Below, piece by piece: positions 37,240-46,051 of a stretch of DNA of 64,000 nt. The DNA comes from Nostoc sp. PCC 7524. GTDB taxonomy: Bacteria; Cyanobacteriota; Cyanobacteriia; Cyanobacteriales; Nostocaceae. The notes beneath the pieces are model-generated. The model made no database searches. It saw nothing but the letters and a program-made list of their open reading frames with translations, and was not told where the DNA came from. The stretch spans positions 1,426,001-1,490,000 of the forward strand of contig NC_019684.1 in assembly GCF_000316645.1 (NCBI RefSeq), written 5' to 3'. The position numbers and the translations under genes are program-made. Each line of letters starts with the position of its first letter. Position 1 is the first letter of the stretch.

Positions 37240-37878
37240 TTATTTAGCTATCAGCGCAAAATTTTGCTCAGAAATTACTTCTCCACGCTGAATTTTTAGG
37301 GTTTGGGAAACTTGTTGATAACCTGTAGCTGAGGCAATCAAGGTAATATTCCGTTGACCTGATGGGGGTGATTTTAAGTCAATTAATAGATAATTCCCTT
37401 TTTGGTCACTAATGGTGCTATCTCCGCTATCTTGGATTTGAATTTTGGCATTGGCAATCAACTTTTTGGGGTCATTGACATCAGTAATTGTGCCTTTAAT
37501 GCCAGTAGGTGAAAGCACAATCTCCGTCATTGTTGTAGGTATTTTGCCATTGACAGGTGCAGATACTTTTGCTGTGGTTCTGACTTTTTTGTATCGATTT
37601 AGGCTAGTAGGTAAAGATGCCTCTAGAAGATAGTCTCCAGGGGGTAAATTAGTAAAGTAAAAATAACCATCAATACTGGTCATTTTGCGGTCAAGTCGCG
37701 CGCTCATTTTTTCCCATTGCGAACCATATTGCAGTGCTTTTAGGGATAAAATAGCTCGAAATTTTTCTGGCATGGCGATAATTTCAACTATTGCCCCAGA
37801 AATAGTTTTTTCAGTTTCTCCTTGCAAAACTTTACCCGCGATCGCTATTTGTTGGTTAACTATAGATAGCTCAAGCAT
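37240..37878 (-). CDS. Carboxypeptidase-regulatory-like (Ig-fold) CIS-operon protein
   Basis: 212 residues from the ATG at 37878, which has AGGAG 5 bp upstream; the longer frame to 37992 runs through tandem repeats and is not used. Two beta-sandwich repeats are visible: about 65-110 (MTSIDGYFYFTNLPPGDYLL) and about 130-205 (IKGTITDVNDPKKLIANAKI, STISDQKGNYLLIDLKSP), both like CarboxypepD_reg or SpaA-type Ig folds. No signal peptide. It probably sits on the particle surface or cap; a similar protein next to Pvc16 is common in CIS loci. Confidence 0.75.
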   Translation of the reverse strand: MLELSIVNQQIAIAGKVLQGETEKTISGAIVEIIAMPEKFRAILSLKALQYGSQWEKMSARLDRKMTSIDGYFYFTNLPPGDYLLEASLPTSLNRYKKVRTTAKVSAPVNGKIPTTMTEIVLSPTGIKGTITDVNDPKKLIANAKIQIQDSGDSTISDQKGNYLLIDLKSPPSGQRNITLIASATGYQQVSQTLKIQRGEVISEQNFALIAK

Positions 37879-37905
37879 CGCTACTCCTAATACCATTGAC
37901 TCATA

Positions 37906-37947
37906 GCTGTAACCTGTAACCTGTAACCTGTCACCTGTCACCTGTCT
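37906..37947. repeat. TAACCTG/TCACCTG heptamers
   Basis: About six tandem TGTAACC/TGTCACC heptamers between the tail-terminator gene and the Ig-fold gene, overlapping the last codons of the former. The same family recurs at 45988-46045. Confidence 0.8.
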
Positions 37948-38524
37948 TAGGTTGATAAACTCCCACCAGTCGCACCTCTTCCCCAGTTTCATCTACAGGA
38001 ACAGAGATAGTCACAGTACAATGCAAAACAACCTTGGGTCTAGTTCCTTCTTTACCTCCCATTGCTTGCCAAAATTCCCCAAAACTTTGTAAGTTACTCG
38101 GACGTAAACTAATCAGTCTCAAGGGAAGTTCTTGTCCTTCTAAGTTATCTGCAACAAAATTTTCGGGAAGTTTGCGATATCGCAGTAACACCTTCATCAC
38201 TTCTCCTAAAAGTTGGTGTTCTGTCTGCACATCCTCGTCATTTTGTGGCCAAGCAGTAATTAGATAGGAACAATCCACCCTAGCTGGGGGACGTTTTCTC
38301 TTGGCTCGGCCACTACTTTGGCGTTCCACTGACCATGCACTGTTGCGTAACTCTAGATTCTCCTGTACATCATAAAGAAATAAGTTAATCGCTGGCTTTT
38401 GTTTAATTGCTCCTTGATAGGGAGTCACAAAACTGATAAAAACTTCCGTGTCTCCAGAAGGAATATCAGGTGGAAGCTCTCGCTTTAGGAGTAATTCTAA
38501 AGTGCTGTCTAGACCATCTAACAT
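37931..38524 (-). CDS. CIS tail terminator/cap protein (DUF4255, Pvc16-like)
   Basis: 197 residues of the Pvc16/DUF4255 family: LDSTLELLLKRELP, ISFVTPYQGAIKQKPAINLF, LYDVQENLELRN, RVDCSYLITAWPQ and LLRYRKLPENF. It caps the distal end of tube and sheath and fixes particle length. It is the first gene of the reverse-strand CIS operon. Its last codons run into a heptamer repeat array, so its C-terminal residues (VGVYQPKTGDR) are partly repeat-derived. Confidence 0.9.
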   Translation of the reverse strand: MLDGLDSTLELLLKRELPPDIPSGDTEVFISFVTPYQGAIKQKPAINLFLYDVQENLELRNSAWSVERQSSGRAKRKRPPARVDCSYLITAWPQNDEDVQTEHQLLGEVMKVLLRYRKLPENFVADNLEGQELPLRLISLRPSNLQSFGEFWQAMGGKEGTRPKVVLHCTVTISVPVDETGEEVRLVGVYQPKTGDR

Positions 38525-38950
38525 AATCTAAACAATGTGTATTTGATAACGCAGTAGCATTTGCAAACTAATACAATGAAATTACTGCTAGTCCCAAATA
38601 ATACAACCAGTTAGTAGCAAATTGTACAAAATATACATTAAATATTATTTATAAATATTGCAACTATTGCTAATAAGTATAAAAACCGTAATTTTTTGAA
38701 AAAGTTGGAAATTGAATGAATTGGCTTGGAAGATATGAATTTGTGATTTCGGAATTTTGCGACTGTGCTACAAATCAGTCTCCAACTTTTCTCAGTGATT
38801 TCGCAAACATACGTAACAATTAAACCTAAAAATTACGTTATATAATAAACACGCAAAATTTTTAGCTAACGTAAATAATTAAGTAATAATTAAGTATAGT
38901 TCAGCACTATTCTTTTATCGCAATCCTTCATTTGATAGAGGAGATCATCC
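38525..38950. promoter_or_regulatory. Divergent control region of the CIS locus
   Basis: A 426-bp AT-rich region between the cap gene (reverse) and the effector gene (forward), so promoters for both must lie here. I see a spaced inverted repeat AAAAGTTGGA (38700-38709) / TCCAACTTTT (38781-38790) and a direct repeat GTGATTTCG flanking it. A GAGGAGAT ribosome-binding site precedes 38951. No confident -35/-10 assignment. Confidence 0.5.
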
Positions 38951-41323
38951 ATGTACCACCAGCAAACATCTCAAAAAGCTTCTGCCTCTATTAGAACAAC
39001 ACCAAAAAATCAAGACATTGCTCCCAGTCAAAGTTATGGGTCATTATCCTCAGTGGTACAGAGAGTGCAACAAGACCCAAATAGCGTCAGTGAAGATGAG
39101 AGACAGCAGTTAGAGAGTGCGATCGGTACAAGGTCAACAAAAGAGATGATTGCCGGGAAGCAAACGCCGTGGGTTCCTGAATTTCAAGGGATTTCCGCGC
39201 AGCTTTGGGGAAATTCTGGACAAGCACCAATACAAGCCAAAAGAATGGATGATGTTGGTATATGTGAAGCGCAGCCAGAAAACAAAACTGGATTACCAGA
39301 TCACCTCAAGGCTGGGATAGAAAATCTCTCTGGGATGGCGATCGATGATGTGAGTGTTCACTACAATTCTTCCCAGCCATCACAGTTACAAGCGTTAGCC
39401 TACACACAGGGAAGTGATATTCATCTTGCACCAGGACAAGAGCAGCATTTACCCCATGAGGCTTGGCACGTTGTACAGCAAAAACAGGGAAGGGTAAAAC
39501 CGACGATACAGGCGCAGGGCGTAGGGATTAATGATGATCAGGGTTTGGAGAAAGAAGCCGATGTAATGGGTACGAAAGCATTGCAGATGAGACATTCTCA
39601 GCAAGTTGCTCAATCGATGACAAGGAAGATACAGCAGGAAAAGGCGGGTGGAGGTAGCGATCGCGTAATCCAACGGGTGGGGGGTGTGAAAATTGGTTTC
39701 GACTATAATATCTCCGATGATGAAAAAGTGAAAGAGGGTCAAAAACTCTTAAAAACTACATGGGAAAATGCTAGAAAGGCTCGACACGACGCAAAAATAG
39801 GAACTGAGAAGACCGATATTGAGAACGCCGCCCAAGAGATCATTAATGTTCGTAAAAGAGCGAAAGAACGCGAAGAATATAAAGCTAACCAACTAAAGGA
39901 ACCGAGCAACTATCCCGCATCTGTCGATGACGTACTTCCGGAAATTAAAGCAGACAAGACTAAACGTGGCTTCAGTCAGTATTACGCGGAAAAGCTGACA
40001 TCTGATAATAAAAATAAGCAGGAAAAGCTATTAAAAGCAACTGAACCTTTTAAAGACGGTAAGCTCCGAATTGCCCATGATCAAGTAACAATCGAGTACA
40101 ACCCTAACGAGAAACCTTACCAGAAAAAAGATTATCTCAAAATTGCTACGCTGAAGAAAGGCACTGACGCTTTCACCATCAAGTTCCCGGCGGAAACGTC
40201 TGGTTCTGCCCGTGATATCTACTTGAAGTATGGAGTTGAAAACAGCTTTACTACCGATGACCCCAAGGAATATGTGAAGGATAGCCGTGGGGTGATGACC
40301 CGCCGCTACGCCTATGTCGAGAAGAACTACTATCAAATGATGGAGTTTTTCATGACTCATCACATGGAGGGTCGGTTTCAGTCCTATATGCGTGCGGCTG
40401 GGGAGACTAAGCCGAATATCTATGAACACCGGGATGAGGGCGTGGATCTGGTTCGAGGAAGCAGCAAGACGAAGGATGAGACAGTTCCCCTGACAATTGA
40501 ACAGCTCGCCGTTGCTCACCAGAAGCTTGGTAGCGGACCTCAGCAGCGCGGTGTGAGCCTGACTGCAACGCCTAAAGTGAACGCCACTTATGTGAACACA
40601 GGTGAGAACTTCCGTACAAATCGCGGCTTCCGCCTGAAGGTGGATCTCTCCAAAGTCCCACAGGGAGTAACAAACGCGCCTCTACTGATCAACCATTACT
40701 CTCAGGGCGGCGTGATCGATGCTGAAAAGACAGGCGAAGGCTATGATACCTCGCGTGTGCGCGGGGAAAAAAGCAAGTACCCATATAAAGAAAGCTCTAT
40801 CCATGCACGAGAGCTGTTATTAGAGCATCTCAAGCCTGAATGGATCGTCGCCATAGAATATCACGATCAAGATAACAAGACCGGGACGGGAACGGGCAGT
40901 ACAATCATTGACACCAAAACAGACCTGAAAGGTAAGAAGTCAATACTCGAACTGGCGAAAGAACAGTTTGGTGGAAATAAATATCAGGAAGGTTTCAATT
41001 TTGGACTCCGCCGGGACAAAAATACCAAGGTAACCAATCCGTATTTTGATGGTGACAAGAATTTTCAGGAGGGTTTTGAAGGTGGCCGACTCTTTGTCAC
41101 TGGATGGACAGAAGGACAGGGAGAATATAATCGAAGTGGCAGGATGACAGATGAGACAGAACGATTAAGAACAGGCCTCACAATGCCTCAGCATATCTAT
41201 GATCAGACTATGAAAAAGAAAGAGCATGAGGACAAGTTTGATTTCTACCGCATGGGCTACCTTTGGGGGCGCTCAGGGAAGGCACTGATTACGTCATATG
41301 AGGATCTGCCGACACCGAAGTAA
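38951..41323 (+). CDS. DUF4157 (eCIS-core) protein, putative CIS effector with unknown C-terminal domain
   Basis: 790 residues. The eCIS-core DUF4157 domain at about 105-190 holds LSGMAIDDVSVHYNSSQP, GSDIHLAPGQEQHLPHEAWH and the metalloprotease-like HEAWH (H169-H173). DUF4157 proteins are strongly associated with eCIS loci and some are cargo. After about residue 243 the composition changes: Lys/Glu-rich helices (245-330), then a globular domain (about 470-660, VDLVRGSSKTKDETVPLTIE, QRGVSLTATPKVNATYV, HARELLLEHLKPEWIVAIEY) and a C-terminus with three aromatic-Gly motifs (YQEGFNFG, FQEGFEGG, YRMGYLWG). The R-x-STS-x-E order faintly recalls ADP-ribosyltransferases, but the first acidic residue of ExE is absent. 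This part is GC-richer and has no HIP1 site. Confidence 0.8.
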   Translation: MYHQQTSQKASASIRTTPKNQDIAPSQSYGSLSSVVQRVQQDPNSVSEDERQQLESAIGTRSTKEMIAGKQTPWVPEFQGISAQLWGNSGQAPIQAKRMDDVGICEAQPENKTGLPDHLKAGIENLSGMAIDDVSVHYNSSQPSQLQALAYTQGSDIHLAPGQEQHLPHEAWHVVQQKQGRVKPTIQAQGVGINDDQGLEKEADVMGTKALQMRHSQQVAQSMTRKIQQEKAGGGSDRVIQRVGGVKIGFDYNISDDEKVKEGQKLLKTTWENARKARHDAKIGTEKTDIENAAQEIINVRKRAKEREEYKANQLKEPSNYPASVDDVLPEIKADKTKRGFSQYYAEKLTSDNKNKQEKLLKATEPFKDGKLRIAHDQVTIEYNPNEKPYQKKDYLKIATLKKGTDAFTIKFPAETSGSARDIYLKYGVENSFTTDDPKEYVKDSRGVMTRRYAYVEKNYYQMMEFFMTHHMEGRFQSYMRAAGETKPNIYEHRDEGVDLVRGSSKTKDETVPLTIEQLAVAHQKLGSGPQQRGVSLTATPKVNATYVNTGENFRTNRGFRLKVDLSKVPQGVTNAPLLINHYSQGGVIDAEKTGEGYDTSRVRGEKSKYPYKESSIHARELLLEHLKPEWIVAIEYHDQDNKTGTGTGSTIIDTKTDLKGKKSILELAKEQFGGNKYQEGFNFGLRRDKNTKVTNPYFDGDKNFQEGFEGGRLFVTGWTEGQGEYNRSGRMTDETERLRTGLTMPQHIYDQTMKKKEHEDKFDFYRMGYLWGRSGKALITSYEDLPTPK

Positions 41324-41503
41324 TCAGCTTTTGAAGGGTACTGTTGAGTTAAACAGAGAGATCGCCACATACGGTCAATGATTTTAAGTGCGATCGCCTG
41401 ATCTTGTCGGGTAAAAACTAAAAGCGCGATCGCCCAAATACTCTGCTCCATATTCATATATTACCAAAGGAATATCCAGTGGATTCGACAACAGCAGGAA
41501 CCC

Positions 41504-43591
41504 ATGTTTCCAGAAATAGAAATTAGTCCCGATTTAAATGGCTTGCAACCTCTCCTACAAAGATTAGATTGGCTAATCCAACAAGCTATGTCTGCTCTCC
41601 AATCTCAGCAAAGATCAGAGGGAGAAATGGGCGTTTCATGGTTACAAAAAACTCAAATATCAGCACCAAAAATTACAATTCGTGCAGATTCGCTCTTAGC
41701 ATGGTTGCAAAGAACTTCTAACTTATCCGATTTTGACTTGGATATATTAGCGATTTCCCTAGCACCAGAATTAGATTGTCACTATGAACGGATCTATACT
41801 TATCTTCAAGATGATCTGAGTAACAAAAGACCTACTGTAGATATGGTCTTAAACTTGCTCTGTTCTACTATTCCCGAAAAGCTATCACGCCGTCAACATT
41901 TTACAACCAATGCACCCCTAATTTACCACCGTCTACTCCATCTCTCCCCAGAACCTCATCAGCAATCTACACTTCTGGCGCATCGTCTGATACTCGACTC
42001 TCAAGTGGTGAGATTGCTATTGCAGCAACCGGGGTTAGATTCGCGCCTGGGTGATTGTTGTCAATTAATAGCACCCAGCATATATTCTGTTAGTTTATCT
42101 CTCAAACCAGATGTGCAAACAGCACTAAAAGCTTTAGTAAGAGAAGACTGGCAAAAACAACAACCTCTACTACTCTATTTTCAAGGAACTGATAGCACTG
42201 GTAAACGTCGCAACGCCGAAATTCTCGCTCATACTCTGGAAGTTCCGTTGTTAATCGCTGACTTGGTACGGATGGTAGAGGATAAAGCCAGTTTTGCGGA
42301 AAAACTACAAATACTGTGGCGGGAAGCTTGGTTTTTTAACTATTTGCTGTATCTGGATAACTTCGATGTTCTCTACCTTCCAGAACATCAAGTTCTCCAT
42401 CACTCCTTTTGCAGAGAATTAGAAAAAAATCGAGGTATTACTATCATCTCCGGGGTGCAGAATTGGATACCCACAGGCACAACCGCAACCGGGTTAATTA
42501 CAGTCAACTTTACCATTCCTGAGTCCAACCAACGTAGAGAATGCTGGCAAACTCAACTACAAGCAGCCCAGATAACTATTACAGAGCAAGAGTTAGATGT
42601 TTTGAGCGATCGCTTCCTATTGACTCCAGACCAAATTGCTGATGCTGTCGCTACTGCCTATAATACCGCCCGTTGGCAACAAATTAACTCAATCGGCAGC
42701 ACAGAAAAACCACTACCATCATTTTTGAATTTATGTAACGCAGCTCGCGCTCAATCCGGGCATGATTTAGGGAACCTCGCCCAAAAAATTACACCCAAAT
42801 ATACTTGGGATGATATTGTATTGCATTCTAATCAAATAACACAATTAAAAGATATTTGCAAAGAAGCAGAATATCGAGATTTAGTACATCAAAAATGGGG
42901 GTTTGCAGCTAAATTATCTTATGGCAAAGGTCTAAATGTGCTATTTTCTGGTGCTTCCGGTACAGGTAAAACTATGGCAGCCGAGGTAATTGCTCATCAA
43001 CTGCAACTAGACCTTTATAAAATTGATTTATCACAAATAGTTAGTAAATATATCGGTGAGACAGAAAAGAACCTCAATCGGATTTTTACTGCTGCCAGTA
43101 ATTCTAATGCTATCCTGTTTTTTGATGAAGCCGATGCCTTATTTGGCAAACGTTCGGAAGTGCAAGATGCTCGCGATCGCTACGCCAATATCGAAGTAGG
43201 TTATCTATTACAAAAAATGGAAGAATATGACGGTATAACAATTTTAACTACCAATCTCCGTAGCAATATAGATGCAGCTTTTGAGCGCCGACTCCGATTT
43301 ATTATTGAGTTTCCTTTACCAGATATCAGCAATCGTCGCCTGATTTGGCAGAAAATTTTCCCCAAAAATGCCCCCTGTAGTCCTAATCTGGATTTAGACT
43401 TCTTTGCAGATAATTTTGAAATTACAGGGGCTATTATTCGCAATATCGCATTAACGGCAGCTTTTTTAGCAGCCGATGATGGCGGAGTAATTGAGATGGT
43501 ACATTTAATTCGCGCAATACGTCGAGAGTTTCAGAAAATAGGACAAATTCTCAGGGATAAAGATTTAGGTCAATATGTAGATTTACGTTGA
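41504..43591 (+). CDS. CIS AAA+ ATPase (Pvc15-like)
   Basis: 695 residues. The N-terminal half (1-420) is a family-specific region including a degenerate AAA-like domain (LLLYFQGTDSTGKRRNAEIL, LLYLDNFDVLYL). The C-terminal AAA+ module (about 430-690) is complete: Walker A SGASGTGKTMAAEVIAHQL, Walker B AILFFDEADALFG, sensor-1 TILTTNL and the arginine finger FERRLRFIIEFPLPD. Pvc15-type ATPases in eCIS are needed for effector loading or remodelling. It lies 180 bp after the effector gene on the same strand. Confidence 0.93.
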   Translation: MFPEIEISPDLNGLQPLLQRLDWLIQQAMSALQSQQRSEGEMGVSWLQKTQISAPKITIRADSLLAWLQRTSNLSDFDLDILAISLAPELDCHYERIYTYLQDDLSNKRPTVDMVLNLLCSTIPEKLSRRQHFTTNAPLIYHRLLHLSPEPHQQSTLLAHRLILDSQVVRLLLQQPGLDSRLGDCCQLIAPSIYSVSLSLKPDVQTALKALVREDWQKQQPLLLYFQGTDSTGKRRNAEILAHTLEVPLLIADLVRMVEDKASFAEKLQILWREAWFFNYLLYLDNFDVLYLPEHQVLHHSFCRELEKNRGITIISGVQNWIPTGTTATGLITVNFTIPESNQRRECWQTQLQAAQITITEQELDVLSDRFLLTPDQIADAVATAYNTARWQQINSIGSTEKPLPSFLNLCNAARAQSGHDLGNLAQKITPKYTWDDIVLHSNQITQLKDICKEAEYRDLVHQKWGFAAKLSYGKGLNVLFSGASGTGKTMAAEVIAHQLQLDLYKIDLSQIVSKYIGETEKNLNRIFTAASNSNAILFFDEADALFGKRSEVQDARDRYANIEVGYLLQKMEEYDGITILTTNLRSNIDAAFERRLRFIIEFPLPDISNRRLIWQKIFPKNAPCSPNLDLDFFADNFEITGAIIRNIALTAAFLAADDGGVIEMVHLIRAIRREFQKIGQILRDKDLGQYVDLR

Positions 43592-44053
43592 TTACACTAG
43601 ACATCTCCAGAAATTAAATATGCGTTTTCCAGAAATCTTGTAGAGACGTTCCCTGGAACATCTCTACTATAGCAGTCGCCATATAAATTAGGACATCCAA
43701 AAATCCTAAAACCATTACAACCCACATTCCGCACCCATAAGTATCACAGAGTGAAATAACGGAGAAGAAACATCGAAGTGAGAATAAAAACAGACATACT
43801 GAGTGTCAAAAGACATTTGAGTAACAATAAACCAGCAAAAATGGCATCAAAACCTATTCTCAATAAGTACCAATAAGAACTAAGGGAATAGGAAGGAGTG
43901 AGAGATAAATAAAAGAAGACGTTGAAGAGGAAAATGATAAATTAGACTCATAAAGCCTGCGAAAAACCTAAATTATTGGCAAAAAGAAAAAGAGCTATGA
44001 ATCAAAGAGATTAGCTCATGATATTGGAGAAATAAAATTAATAGAGAGAAGAG
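43592..44053. other. Non-coding stretch: MITE copy and left part of the IS
   Basis: Holds MITE-like copy 3 (43599-43667), a 45-bp spacer, the left inverted repeat of the IS (43713-43736), and about 315 bp of AT-rich IS sequence with no recognisable gene up to the transposase stop. Confidence 0.7.
43599..43667 (-). repeat. MITE-like palindromic element, copy 3 (truncated, inverted)
   Basis: Begins AGACATCTCCAGAAATTAAA and reads GCGTTTTCCAGAAAT, the reverse of copies 1 and 2. The internal palindrome is at 43640-43667 (GTAGAGACGTTCC / GGAACATCTCTAC). The far terminus, about 20 bp, is missing. It lies 7 bp after the AAA+ gene stop. Confidence 0.85.
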
Positions 44054-45969
44054 TTAGCTGGCTAATTGATAATAAATTAAACAATCATCAGGTAAAAGAT
44101 TTAAGATAAAGTCTCTTTCGGGATTCCAATTAGAGATGTGTTTTTCATTCTTAAATTTAACTAAATGAATAGACTGAAAGCATTGAAAAATCCAGCGTAA
44201 AGTGGGGCGGTCAGTCGATTTACCTAACTGATTCTTAATTGTTGATTGAGATTTTCTGAGTGCAGTCCTGATTTGACGTTGAGCCAAGGTATAAACTAGC
44301 AGACATAAACCCATAATCATTGCCAATGACTCTATTCTCTCTGGACTTTTGAGGAAAATACTGTCGGCAAAAAATAATGGGTCTTTCAGGAAAGCAAATC
44401 CTCTTTCACAAGACTGCTGGGCTTTATATTCATTCAACATCGAGTCATTGCTAAGTTCATTTAAATCTAAAACATTAGTGGCAATAATGAAACGTCCTGC
44501 ACCCAGAACTTCTGTGTTAATTTTACTTTCGTCCTGGGAAACTGTCGCTGATATTTGGTATGCTGTTTCTACTTGATTATCTTGATTTTTGAACTTGATT
44601 TCAGTAACTTGGCTCGACTGAATTTGATGGTATTTAAATTGTTTTGATAGTTTGGTTAATGCCTTGACAGCATCAACCTCACAAGCAAATTTATCTTTTG
44701 ATAATTCTTTTAACTCAAGAACAGCTTTCGATTCAGCTTTCGTAATTTTTTGTGAAAGTTTACGCAGGTCTGATGCTTTTCGCTCTTGACTTTGCACTAC
44801 CAACCATCTTTGCTCTATTCCTGCATAACTTACAATTTTTGCAGCAAATTTATATCCTGGTAAGTTACTATCAATAAATTCTGATGCTGCTAATGTTGAT
44901 ATTAATGATTGTGCTGCTTTAATGGTTAATGGCACTCGACATAACCAACGTAAATCCGACATTAATTTCAGATTTGATTCTGTGTATAAAGCCGAGTCTG
45001 CAACTATGAGACTATCAACTTCTAATTGTTTTTGATACTCTACTGCTATTTGACCAAAGCAGGATGAGTCAGCTTGATTTCCAGATGCTAATTTTAAAAA
45101 TATTGGTATATCTCCATCTCCCGAACATATTAGTTCTATGATAAATTGTTTTAAGTCTGGTCTATGGTCACGGGAATAGCCATAGGTGATGGTAATCTCT
45201 TTTGGTGATTTTACTACTAATTCTTCTGATTCTTGGGTATTTCCTATTTGTTGATTCTCAAATATTACTTCTGGTAATCTGGTGTTGTACTGCCCATGTA
45301 CGTGCATTGATGACGAATCTAAATGTGATGATGACAGAGATACACCAAATTTTTGGGCAGCTTTTAAGGCAATGATAGAAAATATTGTATCCAGTCCTTT
45401 GATAAATAGTTTATCCATGACTCTTCCCAGCTTATCGTCGTTGAGATATTCTGGTTTTACTCCTACTCCCATTAAATGCTCACAGGCTATTGTTTCAAAA
45501 TATTTGGGAAACATATATAAAGGTTTGGATACAAATCCTAACCCATTCAATATCATGGCTTTGACAACATGACCTGAACTGATTTTTTCTCCTTTTTCAA
45601 CTCCTATTAATTCATTGATTATTTCTACTAATCCTATCCTATCTATTATTCCTGCTACTATCCCTAGATGGTCTATGTTCTGAATTTCCATTTCTTGGGG
45701 TGGCAATTGCACAACAGATTTCTCCACAGCTTCTGTTGTGATTTTCTCATTTATCTTTTTATGAGCAATTAATTTTTTTCTCTGAACTTTTCTTTTCCTT
45801 TCTTTTATCTCTGCGGCAAAACTTCACTTTCTCACTCCCCCTGTCGATTTTAATGCAACTTATTCTCATTACCTCTCTTAGCAATTGAATTGACTTTAGT
45901 TCTTGTGTACTACTTTGCTGGCTTTGCTTGATGTGTGACAGTTAGGGTGCGGAAGGTGGGTTACAATGA
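43713..45969 (-). mobile_element. IS1634-type insertion sequence, about 2.26 kb
   Basis: Bounded by 24-bp imperfect inverted repeats, CATTACAACCCACATTCCGC... at 43713 and its counterpart ...GGGTTACAATG ending at 45969 (21 of 24 bases pair). It contains one intact transposase gene. I could not find a convincing target-site duplication, so ends may be off by a few bases or the flanks may have rearranged. Confidence 0.8.
44054..45727 (-). CDS. IS1634-family transposase (DUF4277 N-terminus)
   Basis: 557 residues, full length and without frameshift. The N-terminus (IQNIDHLGIVAGIIDRIGLV, ISSGHVVKAMILNGLGFVSK) is the DUF4277 DNA-binding region of this family. The DDE catalytic residues are visible in LDSSSMHVHGQY, LIVADSALYT and CERGFAFLKDP. 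It should catalyse cut-and-paste or copy-out transposition of its IS. Intactness suggests recent activity. Confidence 0.93.
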   Translation of the reverse strand: MEKSVVQLPPQEMEIQNIDHLGIVAGIIDRIGLVEIINELIGVEKGEKISSGHVVKAMILNGLGFVSKPLYMFPKYFETIACEHLMGVGVKPEYLNDDKLGRVMDKLFIKGLDTIFSIIALKAAQKFGVSLSSSHLDSSSMHVHGQYNTRLPEVIFENQQIGNTQESEELVVKSPKEITITYGYSRDHRPDLKQFIIELICSGDGDIPIFLKLASGNQADSSCFGQIAVEYQKQLEVDSLIVADSALYTESNLKLMSDLRWLCRVPLTIKAAQSLISTLAASEFIDSNLPGYKFAAKIVSYAGIEQRWLVVQSQERKASDLRKLSQKITKAESKAVLELKELSKDKFACEVDAVKALTKLSKQFKYHQIQSSQVTEIKFKNQDNQVETAYQISATVSQDESKINTEVLGAGRFIIATNVLDLNELSNDSMLNEYKAQQSCERGFAFLKDPLFFADSIFLKSPERIESLAMIMGLCLLVYTLAQRQIRTALRKSQSTIKNQLGKSTDRPTLRWIFQCFQSIHLVKFKNEKHISNWNPERDFILNLLPDDCLIYYQLAS

Positions 45970-45987
45970 AAGGCTTCCAATTCTGTC

Positions 45988-46045
45988 ACCTGTCACCTAT
46001 CACCTGTCACCTGTCACCCGTCACCTATCACCTATCACCTGTCAC
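45988..46045. repeat. TGTCACC/TATCACC heptamer array
   Basis: About eight tandem heptamers of CACCTGT/CACCTAT type just outside the right end of the IS and directly before the 3' end of the response-regulator gene. Confidence 0.85.
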
Positions 46046-46051
46046 ATAATT

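Noticed and set aside
37879..37992. N-terminal extension of the Ig-fold CIS protein
   Set aside because: The extension translates tandem TGTAACC/TGTCACC repeats and overlaps the cap gene; a good ribosome-binding site precedes the ATG at 37878.
20061..38524. Prophage or tailed-phage remnant
   Set aside because: Only tail-like genes are present; capsid, portal, terminase, integrase and lysis genes are absent, and DUF4255, DUF4157 and the AAA+ ATPase are CIS-specific.
38700..38790. Regulatory hairpin in the CIS divergent promoter region
   Set aside because: The arms are perfect 10-mers but 71 bp apart and AT-rich; chance cannot be excluded, so it is only mentioned under the control region.
40430..40870. 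Firm ADP-ribosyltransferase assignment for the effector
   Set aside because: Arg and STS-like motifs can be lined up, but the ExE motif lacks its first acidic residue; evidence is too weak for a call.
41257..41457. 66-codon reverse open frame between effector and ATPase genes
   Set aside because: It overlaps the end of the effector gene and is made largely of sequence around HIP1 sites; no supporting start signal or domain.
20061..43591. Type VI secretion system
   Set aside because: No TssJ/L/M membrane complex, TssB/C pair or ClpV; the sheath genes are of the SPGVYVEE phage/eCIS type.
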